This document shows, piece after piece, positions 1-11,817 of a stretch of 64,000 nt of DNA. Both the position numbers and the translations under genes were made by a program. Each line of letters begins with the position of its first letter. Position 1 is the first letter of the stretch. This DNA comes from Termitomyces sp. T153 (lineage: Eukaryota; Basidiomycota; Agaricomycetes; Agaricales; Lyophyllaceae), in assembly GCA_018296165.2 (NCBI GenBank), contig JACKQL020000012.1, forward strand, positions 682,001 to 746,000, given 5' to 3'. The notes below the pieces were generated by a model. It had not been told where the DNA came from. It worked only from the letters and a program-made list of their open reading frames with translations, and made no database searches.

Positions 1-135
1 AAGTTGGAGAAGCTGTTTATATACCATTTTGACACCTTTCAACTTGGCCCTTGCGCATAAATAGCTGAGTTTTGGCCATGATTCTTCGATGTCCGCAGTG
101 GGAATCCTTGATCTTTACAACCTTTTGTCGCCAAA

Positions 136-2299
136 ATGAACAAAACCAAGATAACGGATGGAAAGAGATCGAGTAACGATGCGAGAGACCTTTCTTACTC
201 TATCGTAACGCGTCTGGCTGAACAGGACCGGAGGCCATGGTACAAGAAACGGAACCTGCGCCTACTCTACCTTCTCATGTTTCCAGCATGTTTAGGTGTG
301 GAGATGACCAGCGGGTAAGTCATACTTCGTCGTACTTGATTCCCCGTGAAATCAACTTCCAACATGTAGCCTCGACTCGTCAATGATCAACGGTCTGCAA
401 GCGGTGGATTCCTGGATTACATGTTGGTCAATGTCGCGCGATCAAACCTCTAGCAGTGTTCAATGTTAGTGTCACAGTCTTCCACTCACCACAGTCCACT
501 CTTCTTGGTTTGATATCTGCCATGTTTTCGCTTGGTGCCATCGTTGTCCTGCCCTTTGTCCCGTTGATCACTGATCGCCTTGGCCGTCGACACGCGACCG
601 CACTCGGAAGCTTGTTCACAATTATTGGTGCTGCAATGCAAACCGGTGCCAAAAACTGTACGTGAACTCGAAGTTCTTACTTCTCACTGTAAGAGAATAA
701 TCTCATCATTAGTCGGCATGTTCGTTGCGTCACGTCTCATCATTGGTTTGGGTGTCCCGCTTTCAATTGTAGCGGCCTCGTCGCTCATCGGAGGCGAATC
801 ATCATGTTTCGTTGAAATTCAGTCCAACTGACATTGCGTTCGGACTCGGCAGAACTATCTCATCCGAAGGAGAGAGCTATCATTGGCTCTCTGTTCAACT
901 CTTGTTACTACATAGGTATAAGTCGCTCTCTCTCATGTGCGCCTTCCATAATGCTGACGCAGTTGAAACTTCAGGCGCAATTGTCGCGGCAGGAGTCACT
1001 CTCGGAACCTTTGAGATGAGCAGCAATTGGGGATGGCGAATTCCCTCTCTACTTCAAGTCGTACCAAGCGCACTGCAGATTACTTTCATCTATCTTGTAC
1101 CCGAATCACCTCGGTGGTTGATCTCAAAGGGAGAAGGTGATGAAGCTATGACCATCCTTGTAAAGTATCATGCAGAAGGAGATGAGACGTCTGAGTTCGC
1201 CAAGGCCGAGTATGTGCAGATTGAAAAGACCCTCGAGCTTGAGAAGGAAACAGCGAATATGGGATGGACCCAGCTTGTTGCGACGTCCGGTATGCGTAGA
1301 CGAGTACTTATTGGGGCGTTCATTGGTCTTGCGACCCAATGGAGTGGGAACGGTCTAACTTCGTATGTCTTTTCTCATGGCATTCCAACTTGCGTTTCAA
1401 ATAAAGCATCCGTTCACACAGATATTTCCTGTCTAAGATTTTGGACAACGTTGGCGTGCATAGCAATCGCACCAAAAACCTGATCAATCTGGGTATCACT
1501 TGCTGGGGATTTCTCAACGCCACAGTCTTTGCATTCACATCAGCGCGTTTCAAGCGTAGGACTGTATACCTCGTCCGTCAATTATGCCACTTTCTGCATT
1601 CTTGCTTTTTTAAATATATTCAATAGGCTTGTACTCTATCCATGCTGGGTGTATTTACCGCTTGGACGACAGCAAGTGCTCGTTATGCAATTACGGGAAG
1701 TCAGGCATCCTCTCGCGCTCTTATCGTGTAATTTCCCCAAAACTTACCTTCTTCTTGAGCTCATCGTTAGACCCGATAGATTCATCTTCCTGTACAGTCC
1801 ATGCTACAACATGGCTCACAACGCGCTGACATATCGTACGCCTCTTCATAATGATCATAAATCTATCTATACTCACTCAGTCTTGTTGTTCCATGTAGCG
1901 TATCTGGTCGAAATATTCCCCTTCGAAGTTCGCGCGAAAGGCCTCTCCGTTTTTCAATGGTTCAGCCGAGCCGCCCTGTTCTTCAATCAATTTATCAACC
2001 CTATTGGCATCGCCAATGCCGGATGGAAATACTACATCAGCTACTGCATCTTCCTCCTTTTTGAAGTCTTTTTTGTGTATTTCCTCTTTCCGGAGACACA
2101 TGGCCGTACTCTAGAGGAACTTACATTCTGTACGTCCCAATGTTTGTGGTATGTGAATGTAAACCATGCTAATTGATGGTCATCAGTGTATGAGGATGAC
2201 AAAGTCGTCGAACAGAAAAGGAGAGTGGATGAAGAGATTCGAAATCAAGATCACGGAAAGGACATTAATATCGACGAGGGGCTGGAAGCAAAGGCCTAG
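136..2299 (+). CDS. MFS sugar transporter (hexose/lactose-permease type), 11 exons
   Basis: Plasma-membrane sugar/H+ symporter of the major facilitator superfamily. My exon model is 136-314, 370-422, 478-657, 713-793, 853-915, 975-1362, 1422-1572, 1627-1727, 1771-1835, 1899-2129 and 2187-2299. It gives 534 residues, the usual family length, with no internal stop. Visible family motifs are the loop 2-3 signature DRLGRR, the PESPRW motif followed by LISKG, the NPIGI and GWKYYISYC segments of the late helices, and the PETHGRTLEEL motif after helix 12. The start is the first ATG, followed by a polar N-terminus and then the first helix. The intron at 794-852 must use a GC donor to join LIG to ELSHPKER. 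Introns are 43-63 nt. CpG content is normal, unlike the transposons that follow. The exact substrate cannot be told from sequence. Confidence 0.93.
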
Positions 2300-3600
2300 T
2301 GAATCAGAAGCGTAGGGAATTGGATAGTTCTGTAGGTGGGATTTTTCGTTTCTCATTGAAACTTGATCGGATTCCTATAACATTGCCCGGCACAATTCAC
2401 GTTTTACTCCAAGCTTCCCAAATTCGGCCCAAGTCACCTAACTTTCAAATCACTCGAATTATAGATCCATCTCAAAGATCTGTGTACCACATAGTAGTGC
2501 ATGCTACCATATTAAACTTGCAAGGATCCCTCTTGAAGCATTACAATTCCATTGCTCTTGAGGGCGAGAACTTGCAGGTGGCTTCTCAGGCTATGTCCTG
2601 AGGAAGACCAGATATGGCGTAAGGAATTGATGGTGACATTGATTTCCAACCAGTACGAGTAGAGCGCGGTAAGGCAGGCAGAGACAAATGGGTAGCCGTA
2701 TGCAGAAACAATAAAAGAGCCCAGTCAACAGAGTCTGGGTGGGAGTGATAAACCAAAGAAGCGATCAGGGAACGGCTCGAGCTCTTATTCTATCATACGT
2801 AATTGTTTGACAAACAAGCCGACCTCTACATTTTTTTGTCGTTACGGCAAGCCAGAAACAAGACAAACTGTTCGACGACGAGGACAGTGGCGAGATCTCA
2901 TGACTACGAGACGGTCGAGACACTATGTGACGAGAACACCGATCGAGGCAAAGAGAAGACGACGAATTCTTCCGGAATCAAGTGCAACTCAGAGCAAGCC
3001 AGAATATGCGGGGGAAAACTGTCCTGTTTGTACGGTACATGGTCTCTTTTATACGTTTTCCTGAGGTTGCCCACATCGGCGATCGGGAGGGAAATAAGGA
3101 AGAGATCGACAATCAAAATCCGATCCATTCCCGATTATGAAACCCTCCATTGGTCGGTTTCGAAACGCAAACCTTATTTCGAGTTGTCGCTCGTTCTGCC
3201 GCTATCTTTCGGCCCGTTATGCCGACACTTCCTGCAATTCGCATCTAGTGAGCACAGCACAGGAAAGGAAATATCAAATCCGTTATCACAAAGGCTTGGT
3301 GACGTGTCTACGGGTCAGGTAACTTCTCTAACTTAGGACAAACCGCAATGTGCTGGTTGTGTTTTTATTGTATGACGGAATTGCTGCTGGAATCTGTAAT
3401 GGTTGTTTCAATTACTATCGTGAGTCTTCACTGAACATGAAGGCATTGCTAGTTGATGAGCACTAAAATGGCAGGAAATCAACCCTCATGTTCCACGTGA
3501 AATTGTGATCCTTCGTAGCATCGCAAATCTGCTTGCCCAGGACAACACTTCTACTGTGTCACTTGAATCTCGACATCACATCATGGTCACGTCAGAGTTG
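2300..3600. other. Intergenic, no recognised gene
   Basis: Open frames occur here (for example 2803-3336 on the plus strand) but they lack an ATG start, splice-consistent extension or recognisable motifs. CpG frequency is normal up to about 3.6 kb, where it falls abruptly. Confidence 0.5.
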
Positions 3601-5386
3601 GCCTCAGCTATACTCTCTCATGCAGGGACTCACCATGCACAAGCCTCTGACACTAGACTTCTTACTGGCCCTCCTTGTACTGTACAAACAACAAACTCAT
3701 ACAATAGGTTCAACAATCTTTCTAGAGCTCACCAGATCACCTTTGAACAGCAGCAACAGAAGGCTGAAGTCAAGCTCCATGAAGAAAAAGGTATCATTAT
3801 TATTGGTGTACTGTGGCAGTCTAATGAAGGGTCCAAGCTTGTTGAGGTAAGCTGCACTTGTATTTTTTTGATAACCTAAAAATGTTGACAGGAAAGTGTC
3901 ATAGGTTCACTCAGGTGTGCATGTTTGTTGAACTGTTGACAAATGAGGGAGACAAAGGCATGCCTTGGTGAACTTGTTCAACAGGTGAAGAAAGACTATC
4001 AAAAGTCCAATGCCAAAGTTGAAGAGCTGACATGGTGCATATAGCTTATTTTGCCCATATGAAATTCATTGGTTTTTGATCAATCATTAGGGAAAACACT
4101 TAGCTTCTAGTGAAAAGCAGCAGTGCTAGCAATGATTACTCTTCCTTGAGTCATTTTGACTGCAGAAAAACTTTATATTGAAGAGTTCTAATAACAAAAG
4201 CTTACAATGGAATTAAATATCAAAGCTTCTATCATCAAGATCTGCATTGTGATCATTGATTCTGGATTTGTTTCTAACTATTTGGTAACTTTGTCAGCTG
4301 CTTTGCAGCATGAGATATTTACTGACATATGAATCTATGATTTTTCAGAATCCAACAATGTATTAGAAGAAGAGCATCAAGTGCAGATGAGCTGATACTG
4401 CCTCATTGGTACCTGCATCAGTTTCCAAGAAGAGCTTAGTTTCTTGTTTTATTGCTCTTAATGTCACATGTGATGAGTACAATAAGCATAGCCTTATACT
4501 ATCTCCAAAGGTTATGCTCTCAAGAGTGCTTTCAAACCTCAGAACTCAGCCATGCCAGTGCCACTTCTACCAGCTTCACAATGGACTCAAAACCCACTTA
4601 TGCAGAAGTACATATCCACTAAATCTATGACTGTTGTCCTTGATGATGTGGAAATTGTTTTGACTCTGTAGATTTAATAGACTGGGATCTCTAGCTTATT
4701 TTGGACTTAGTAGTGTTGGGGAATTAGACAGAGAACCCAGCAAAAGAAGCAGAGCATGCAGTATTACAAGCACTGAGAAGTGTGTAGCTATGACAACATC
4801 TGTCTATCAGCTAACAGAATAAAGTTTCAAGTCTGTTTGGCCCATTCCATCCATCATGTGAGCTCATTATCCTCAACACTTCCCCTTGAGCAAAACATTT
4901 ATGACAGTGTACTTCCTCAAGCTAGAAGGCAAGGTATAGCCAGTGAAGTTACTGTTACCTTAGTTCCAGTGTGTGTACTGCACATTGAGCCATAGTTAGA
5001 CACTGACATGTGCCATTGCTGTGCACCTGTAGATTACATAAGACAACCTCTTGTATTTCACTACATATCTAGTCTAATCTGATAATTCAGTCTGATTCAG
5101 CTACTTTGTGAACCATGCAAGATTGTTCTATCTATAGCCAATGGCTACATTTTTTTGAATCTTCTGCTATCAGCTTTAGACTCTGGACTCTTGTTACCAA
5201 TCTAGGCAACCCTTATCAAACTTCTGAGCTTCTTTTCTGCCATGTCAACATCTTGTTCCCATGGCTGACTCAAAAGATCAACCACCTGGTTTCTTGGAGC
5301 CAACATCTGGCTCCATTTCCATTGAGATGCCTTCAGCATCTAAATACCAGCCCCCACCAAAATGAGATGACAATGTCACTCATGAT
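3600..5386. other. CpG-depleted repeat-like DNA, family not identified
   Basis: Nearly free of CpG and rich in TG/CA, like the transposons downstream. No coding motif recognised. It contains one copy of a roughly 185-bp repeat (4966-5149) that recurs at 10.07 kb. Confidence 0.5.
4966..5149 (+). repeat. Direct repeat, copy 1 (MITE-free)
   Basis: About 185 bp that recurs at 10072-10460, starting near CCAGTGTGTGTACTGCAC and ending near CAATGGCTACA. The differences are largely transitions. This copy keeps an uninterrupted GAACCATGCAAG site where copy 2 carries an inserted MITE. It could be LTR ends of one element, but no flanking target duplication was found. Confidence 0.75.
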
Positions 5387-7017
5387 ATGAGTGAGAGCTT
5401 CAGAATGCCTGGGGGGCTAACTGTTTCATGGATGAAGTTGATCTTGACCCCTGGTGCTAGACCAGGGGATGAATTGGGGGCATTGGGGTCATCAGTGGCA
5501 GCAACAAATCTACTGTCACTGATCTATCCAATTTCGCCTGATAACTTGAGGTGGTCATTGGGAGATATGGGTGATTCTGTCCAATATGTGGACACTATGC
5601 AGAGTAGTGCACTAGTGCATAGTACCCCATTCAGACCAGTACAGCCCAAACAAGGGGCTGATAGAGGACAGGAGACACCATCAGAGCAGCTGGCACAACA
5701 CCAGCAAGTGAGTCTGGCCACAGTGCCCAGACAGAAGGAGCAGGTTAAGGGAAAGGCACCTGTGGCACCTCCAACAATGGAGAAGTGGGAAGGAGGTAAC
5801 CAAGTGCCACAGGTGAGGCACAAGAGCCCTTCAAAAGTTCTGGACTTAGAGTCTGAACTAAACTCCTCTGATAAAGAGGAGGATAAGAGGTTGCTGTTGA
5901 CCTTATTAGTCCAGCTTCAGCTGGTACTGGACTGTTTTCCAATGGTCACCAAAGAATTGACACAGAAGCATCTATGGCTTTACATTGTAAAGCATCTGCA
6001 GTTACTGGCTGATAGAGGCCAGCATGTACCTAGGGCTGATTTGATGGAATATATTGAACTTTTTGCTTGTATATTTGAGCTGGAGCTCAATGAGTGTATC
6101 AAGCATAAGGCAGTCTGAGGGACTGCAATGTCAACAGCCACACTGGCTGAGTCTGTAGATTATGATGCACTATTACATCAATGGGCACCAGACATTGCAG
6201 AAGCAATGGATATGCTGAATGTTCCTCAACAGGCAAATGAGTCCCAACAGAACTACAAAAGACATCAGAATGCTGCACAGTGGCAAGCTAATACAAGCAG
6301 CATGCCTTGTCAGGCAGTATCCAATGTGGAGATGGCAACATCTAACCCTACTGGTGATGATGAGGCAAAGGAGCTGCCTGAGATAAGGACACCTTGTAGA
6401 CATGTCACAATCAAGAAAGAGGGACATAAAGAGAGCAGTCCAGGTGAACCTGTTACACCATGACATGTCATGCAACAAGTACATCTAGTGGACAACTGGA
6501 ATGATTGCATCAATTATCAATGCATATGCAATCAAGATTTGCAGGACCATGGTGAGTTGTTAATAGATGACCAGGGTATAGTGTTCAAAGGGCATGAAGG
6601 TGTTATGCCTGTAGATAATATGAGACAATAATTTGTCATGAGAACTGGAGAACTGGACAGGTATCTGGACAATGGAAGTGGTGACAATGACCACCACAGT
6701 GAATGTGGAAATGGTTGTCATAATAATGACTGAGATGGGTGGGATCATTGAGACAATTGTAGACCCCCTGGTTGTTGGCCAGATAGTTCAGTACCTTGGG
6801 CCCCTCAGGTTCTGCATCCTGAATGCAGGGTGGAGGAGCCCCTGTACCAAACAAACAGGGCATGGTCATTGCCCTCACCACATGATTTGCATGCAAGTAC
6901 ACCTGGAATGACTGAGGCAGTAAAGATCTATATGGATCATATGCATGACTGCCTGAACCATCTAGTGCATGATTCCCTTGGAGTCAGATTCAAGTTCCCT
7001 GACAGGGTCAAGCCTCA
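5387..7017 (+). pseudogene. Gypsy element A: N-terminal Gag-like region, decayed
   Basis: A 243-codon open frame (5387-6118) followed nearly in frame by 6128-6463 and a stop-rich stretch to 7017, where the frame ends on FKFPDRVKPH. No domain is recognisable in the first part, which is Gln/Pro/Ser-rich and ends in a Leu-rich predicted helical segment. I assign it to the Gag of element A because the reading continues, after removal of the LTR at 7018-7925, into the Gag core at 7.93 kb. Codons are almost free of CpG. Its identity as Gag is an inference from position and continuity. Confidence 0.5.
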
Positions 7018-7925
7018 TTGAGCTGATGGGAAGCATTGATATGATGGTCTCAAAACTACAAAACCAGAGAGAACATAAAAGTCCAGAAAAGCAGTATATT
7101 GTAATAAAAATACAATATATTTACAAAAGGCTGAAAACTGTAAGCTGATAACAAACATTGAAAATGGTAGACATGGACACACCTCAAAAAGTATCCCTCC
7201 CATAACACAAAAACAACAAAAGACTCAACCAAAAAGCCAGTTTATGGCCAGGAACAAATGCTGCCAGGAATCTTGGCATAATTAGAAAACCATAACTGAT
7301 GCCAAGATTGGGCACTGGCCCAAGCTTGCCACAGGCTGACACCTGGTCCAGTAAGGATCATTCAAAGCAACTGCCTTACTGGCTCATCATAACAATGAGC
7401 CTTGCCACCCTTGAGGAAGAGAAGATCACACACTGGAAAGAAGGATCAAGCAGGAGAGGAAGAGAAGGAAGAAGGATGCACTATAGTTGCCAAGCCTGGC
7501 CCACACATAACCCTGACACCCAGACCAACCATTGGCTGACTATGTGACTAGACAACAATGAATAATCACACCATTGCAAAGGTCTGTGCATGTCAGAAGC
7601 AGTACAAAAGGGAAGGGAGAGCAAGCAGTCAAGCAAGAAAGTATTTGCCATGGCTCAGAAGTCCCCAGGGAGTGGATTTCTTAGGCTCACAAGCTCTACT
7701 TAGTTCAGGATCATTAGTTTCATATACTATTTGTGCCCCTTTGCTTGCTTTGAGAACCATCTCAAATTAAGTAATAAATCAATACATCTATTATCTGGTC
7801 TAATTGTATAGTGAAAACTTGTGGCTAAGAACCCCAAACTCTTGCAAAGTCTAAGACTGACACATTTGGCCAAAGTTTTGTAACTCAGTGCCTCTGTCAA
7901 ACTTAGATTTTGCATCAGCATATCT
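7018..7925 (+). mobile_element. Family-3 LTR inserted in the gag of element A
   Basis: Shares blocks with the LTR at 39567-40480: GCTGAAAACTGTAAGCTG, the following ACCTC...CCTCCCAT, and the 3' end ATTTTGCA. Removing it joins the Gag frame from VKPH to QHI. The first roughly 20 bp of the LTR are missing or diverged, and no clean target duplication could be shown. Confidence 0.6.
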
Positions 7926-8760
7926 GAACATATGCTGGAGGACATAAGTTCTCCCAGTTAGAAGACTGGGCTATGAACATCTGCTACCATTGAGCAGCTT
8001 GCTGCTATGCTGGAGACAACATGGACCAGGAGTGCATTTTTGTGCTCCATGAGTTTATTGATGGGGAGGCATGGAACTGGTTCTGCCAACATGTCCTGCA
8101 TACAAACAGGGATAAGCATGATTGGACCTTCAAGGAGGTCCTGATTGGATTGTATAACCACTTTGTAAATGCAGCAACAATGCAAGAGGCTCATGAAGCC
8201 TTCATAACTGCAGTGTACAATGCTTGAACAGGCATCCAGAACTTTTACAATGACCTGGTGGGTCCTGCTCAAAACATGGCTGTTTACCTGGATGAATTTA
8301 CTATTTGGGAGACATCCCTTGATGGAATATCTGCTGAGATGTGTTGCACACTGATATGCAACAATAATCTGTCACTGGAGGTCAACACTATGACTGAGTT
8401 CCTGGCATATGCAATATGCTATGAGCAGTCTGCATGGACTGCAACTCATTATGATCAGCACAGCTCTCACTGCACACATGGAAGTTGCCAACCTGTAAAG
8501 GTTGGAACATTCTTGGCAAAGCATTCCAAGATGGAACAAAACCACAACCCATGGTTTGTAGTGCAATGGACACTACCAGCAGACCATAGGCCTGGTCCAG
8601 GGCCAGCTGGTAATTTGCCAGCAGTGAAAGAAGCTTGACTTGGGCCTGGAATGGGCCAACCTGGACCAAAGGCAACATGGGATGTTCCACCACAAGTGGG
8701 CCCTCCCAAGGTCACCTTTGGCAGTAGTGATGTAGGCCACAAGCCTAGTGGTGGTACAGT
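7926..8760 (+). pseudogene. Gypsy element A: Gag capsid-like core, decayed
   Basis: Retrotransposon Gag-type sequence: the EDWAMNIC segment, then IDGEAWNWF, then WTFKEVLIGLY, then a helix ending in MAVYLDEFT. This spacing (W-F pair, WTF-E-V-GLY, YNDL) is that of the retrotransposon Gag domain. It would form the nucleoprotein shell of the element. Several in-frame stops (near 7940, 7992 and 8226) make it non-functional. It leads into the zinc knuckle at 8765. Confidence 0.75.
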
Positions 8761-8764
8761 AAGA

Positions 8765-9668
8765 TGCTATAATTGTGGCTTTGGGTCACTACTCTAGGGA
8801 GTGTAAGGCACTGAGAGCACAAGTACAAGCTGCCCATATGGTAGCAATGGAGAGTGATGTTGAGAGCATTGCTGGAGAGGATCAAGAAGAATTTGTTAAA
8901 GATGAGGAAGCTCCTCAAGAAATAGAGGAGCAGTCTGTAGTTGATGACACTGAGAGCATCCAGATAAATAGAGACAAATACATTGCAGTAGGCATATATG
9001 ACAATGATTACTATGCTTGTGATAATGAGGAGGAGCACATGTTTTCTCTCATGGAGCATCAGGAGGATAGATGTGTCTGAATGTGACATATCACTCTTCA
9101 AAAAGCAGCTGATAAGCTGCAGAGACTGCAGTATACTCTTCAAGAGAAGGAGTGCCTAGTGACTTATGTTGAGGTCAAGCATGGACACTGTGGGACTCTG
9201 GGAGTACTACTATGGGCATTACACCCCAGTTTGCTCATGTGAATATGATACATGTTCGTGAGTTGATGGAGCCACTGATGCTCCAATTAAGAACTGTGGG
9301 GAGTTGCACTGTCATGCAATTTGGCATGGAGGTAAATTCAGAATGTTGGAATCATCAACAAAGAGAGCACTGCTGGCATTTTACCTGAGGCTAAGGGTCT
9401 CTATTATTATATTGGAATGGACCCAAATGTGGGTCAGCTCTGGAAGCAGACACTGGTGCATGGTACAATGCCCACTCTTGGAGCTGTGACTAACATTGGA
9501 CTAACTGATTGTGTTATGGTAGATGCTACTGCTGCAGGGGATTCAATGACCTCACCAACAACAGAATCAGAGCCTTTCCCCTCCACAATTAACATTGCAA
9601 CTGGGGAGGGCACAAAGACAACAGAAGCAGGCAGGGCACTACCAAGTGAAAGTGAGAAAAAGGGCTGA
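8765..9668 (+). pseudogene. Gypsy element A: Gag zinc knuckle (frameshifted) and acidic linker
   Basis: The CCHC knuckle (nucleic-acid binding, CX2CX4HX4C) is present at 8765-8804 but split by a one-base frameshift: CYNCG is read in one frame and LGHYSREC in the next. An acidic linker (8820-9080) follows, and then a stop-rich stretch to 9668 that has no recognisable protease motif. Confidence 0.7.
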
Positions 9669-10071
9669 AAAGCCCTAATTTGTTGTATATATTTTAGGTA
9701 ACACCAAATTGTTAACTTGAAATGAGTTACTGACAGTTTGTGCACTTCACAGCACATGTTTTTCTTGTTATTGTACCCTATACCCAACACAATACATGGC
9801 ATGCTCCATGCCATTTCTTGTTTATGTGCTGCACTGATGGTGCACTTAAGCAGTGAGTGCTTACATCCCAAGCAATGGGACAGGAATGGGTCCTCTGAAC
9901 AGCCAGGATGTGATTGGTGGAGTGCAGAGTAACTGTGCAATGGTCTTGACAATTGTCACCTGTAGCAATGTCCTGTGATAGTGGAGTGATTGCATTCACA
10001 GTTTCTACTCAAACATTAAGCCCAGGCTAGGGCTAAATATTTGTGATCCAGACTGTGCAATAGTTTTATAT
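9669..10071. other. CpG-depleted spacer, nothing recognised
   Basis: No open frame or motif that I can support. It probably belongs to element A or to the repeat that starts at 10072. Confidence 0.4.
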
Positions 10072-10460
10072 CCAGCATGTGTACCATGCATTGAGCTGTA
10101 GTTAGACACCAACATGCACTGTTGCCATGCACCCATAGATTACATAAGACAAGATCTTGTATTTCACTACATATCTAGTCTAATCTGATAATTTGGTCTG
10201 ATTCAGCTACCACATGAACCATCACTGCTGGGGCCAGAAAATGTTTCTAATGGAAAAAGAGTCAAAGAAACCTGTCATCTGTTTCTTGGCTAGCTTTTTT
10301 CTATGGAAAAAGGCAAATTTCCTTTGTTCAAAGACTTTTTCCATCAGAAATTGCCACAAAGGAAATGGCATAACAGGTTTCCTTTTGATTTTTTCCCAAG
10401 GAAACACAGTCCAGTACCAGCAGTGCATGCAAGATTGTTCTATCTGTAGCCAATGGCTAC
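10072..10460 (+). repeat. Direct repeat, copy 2, interrupted by a MITE
   Basis: Second copy of the repeat at 4966-5149, in the same orientation, split by the 203-bp insertion at 10223-10425. Confidence 0.75.
10223..10425. mobile_element. 203-bp MITE, CACTG termini, 3-bp target duplication
   Basis: Termini are CACTGCTGG and its inverted copy CCAGCAGTG. The flanking duplication is CAT (10220-10222 and 10426-10428). The empty site GAACCATGCAAG is preserved in the repeat copy at 5110. CACTA/CACTG ends with a 3-bp duplication are typical of the CACTA (EnSpm/CMC) superfamily. It has no coding capacity. Internal motifs such as GGTTTCCT resemble the larger element at 29645-30531. Confidence 0.85.
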
Positions 10461-10578
10461 ACAAGGTTTATCTTGTTGTCTTTATTCTTGGGAAAAATAG
10501 TGAGACCAGCAAACATCTGATCTATTGCTTTGAAGTGCTTCATCCTAACTTCACATGAAGCAGCAAAATAGCTGGTCC

Positions 10579-11087
10579 TATCAGGTTCTGCTTACCATGG
10601 GGGCTCAGATCCACTGTGCAAGTCCTTACTAGGCAGACATGATGTCCTATGTGTATAATCTGTGTTCTAGCAGGTTCTGGATGTGAGGAACTTACAAGGG
10701 TAGGCCCAGGGAGTGGCCTGAGTAAGTCTGGAGAACTCTGGGGGGAGAGCTAAGGTTGGTGTGAGTAAGGGTCAAGTGCTAGGATGTAGGGTACTAAGTT
10801 CTGGGGTCAGCTATCAAGAAAGTGGAGCTACTTGGGTCATGCAAGCAAAGGGAGCAGGACAAGGGCTTGATGGAAGTTCAGGGACAGAGTGATGGGTCCT
10901 TAGGCCTAATGTGGAACAAGGTCTGGGGCTAGAGGAAAAAGTACTGGTTTATAGAGATAAGATCAAGATCAGGACAGAATTAGAGTTGAGATAATCTGGC
11001 ACACAAGAGGGGAACTGAGATAAATGAGATGAGACAGAGGTGAGACAAGACAGAGATGAGATGAGAACAACTCTGCCTGGGCTTGAG
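10579..11087 (-). mobile_element. Family-1 LTR, partial
   Basis: Begins TATCAGGTTCTGCTTACC, close to the TGTCAGGTTCTGCTAACC end of the LTR at 11818, and shares GAGTCCTTACTAGG-like and GAGATGAGAC-rich blocks. Orientation is opposite to the solo LTR at 23492. The right edge is approximate and no target duplication was seen. Confidence 0.6.
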
Positions 11088-11817
11088 TCCTTCTGGTATA
11101 GCCAGTCATACTGCAAGCAATTGTTCCATCACTGCCCTCAGGCAATTGTGCATCATCTGGCAGTGATATTCATGGGCTTTCTCCTTTTCTAGAGTCATGA
11201 AGCATCCACAATATTGCAGTGGCATTGAAAACTGCTATGGCTGTCTCTCTGGGAGGACTGTAGTCCTCCTCCTTCCAGCTCTGTGTCCCATCCCACACCA
11301 TCATCCTCACCACAAGGGCCTTCATCTGGTTCTCCTGGATCTGGTGGACCTCCTCCCAGGGGTGGCAGTGGCCCACAACTAGGAAAAGGTGGTCCTCTTC
11401 CTGGACTTCCACCTCCTCCTCCTGGGCCCTGAGGTCTACAGTGTGGCATAGATGGAGGGGACAACACAGGATCACTCTCTGGTGATCCTCATCCTGAGTC
11501 TCCTCCACCCACAAATCTTTTCTCAGACCAGTTTGTGGGACTGTTTGCTCCATGGCCTGTTTCTCTCTGGGAATCTGCAGGGCTCTGACCAGTCCCAGCA
11601 TGTCCATCTCTGAGAGGGGAGTGCAAGTCATGCTCCTCCTCCTTGATAGGCTTGGTTTGTCCCAGTAGAACATACCCTTTAGGCCATGCATCATAGGTGG
11701 TATTCCCTTGGAACACCACCTCTTGATCATCCATGTAGGACTGCCCAAAGTCCTTCAGGTCCCCATTGCAAAATTGCTGTAGAGTGATTTGATCTTCCCA
11801 TGTCAGCACTCTTAGTG
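11088..11817 (-). pseudogene. Gypsy 5' internal/Gag-like fragment attached to a family-1 LTR
   Basis: Minus-strand reading that emerges from the LTR at 11818. It includes the segments LTWEDQITLQQF and EVVFQGNTTYDAWPKG, followed in a shifted frame by a Pro/Gly-rich stretch (GPGGGGGSPGRGPP type). This looks like the 5' internal and Gag N-terminal part of a gypsy element, but only about 730 bp remain and the frames are broken. No catalytic domain is present. Confidence 0.5.

Noticed and set aside
423..453. A 31-nt intron in the transporter gene
   Set aside because: Using the AG at 453 keeps the frame but adds about nine residues that the family lacks. The AG at 477 gives a normal 55-nt intron and joins SWIT to FFHSPQS.
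794..852. Frameshift or pseudogene in the MFS transporter
   Set aside because: A GC-AG intron fully restores frame and sequence, and the whole model is a multiple of three.
2803..3336. 177-codon open frame
   Set aside because: No ATG at the start, overlapping open frames in other phases, no motif.
3505..3879. 124-codon open frame at the edge of the CpG-poor block
   Set aside because: No recognisable motif, overlapping frame of equal length, no splice-consistent extension.
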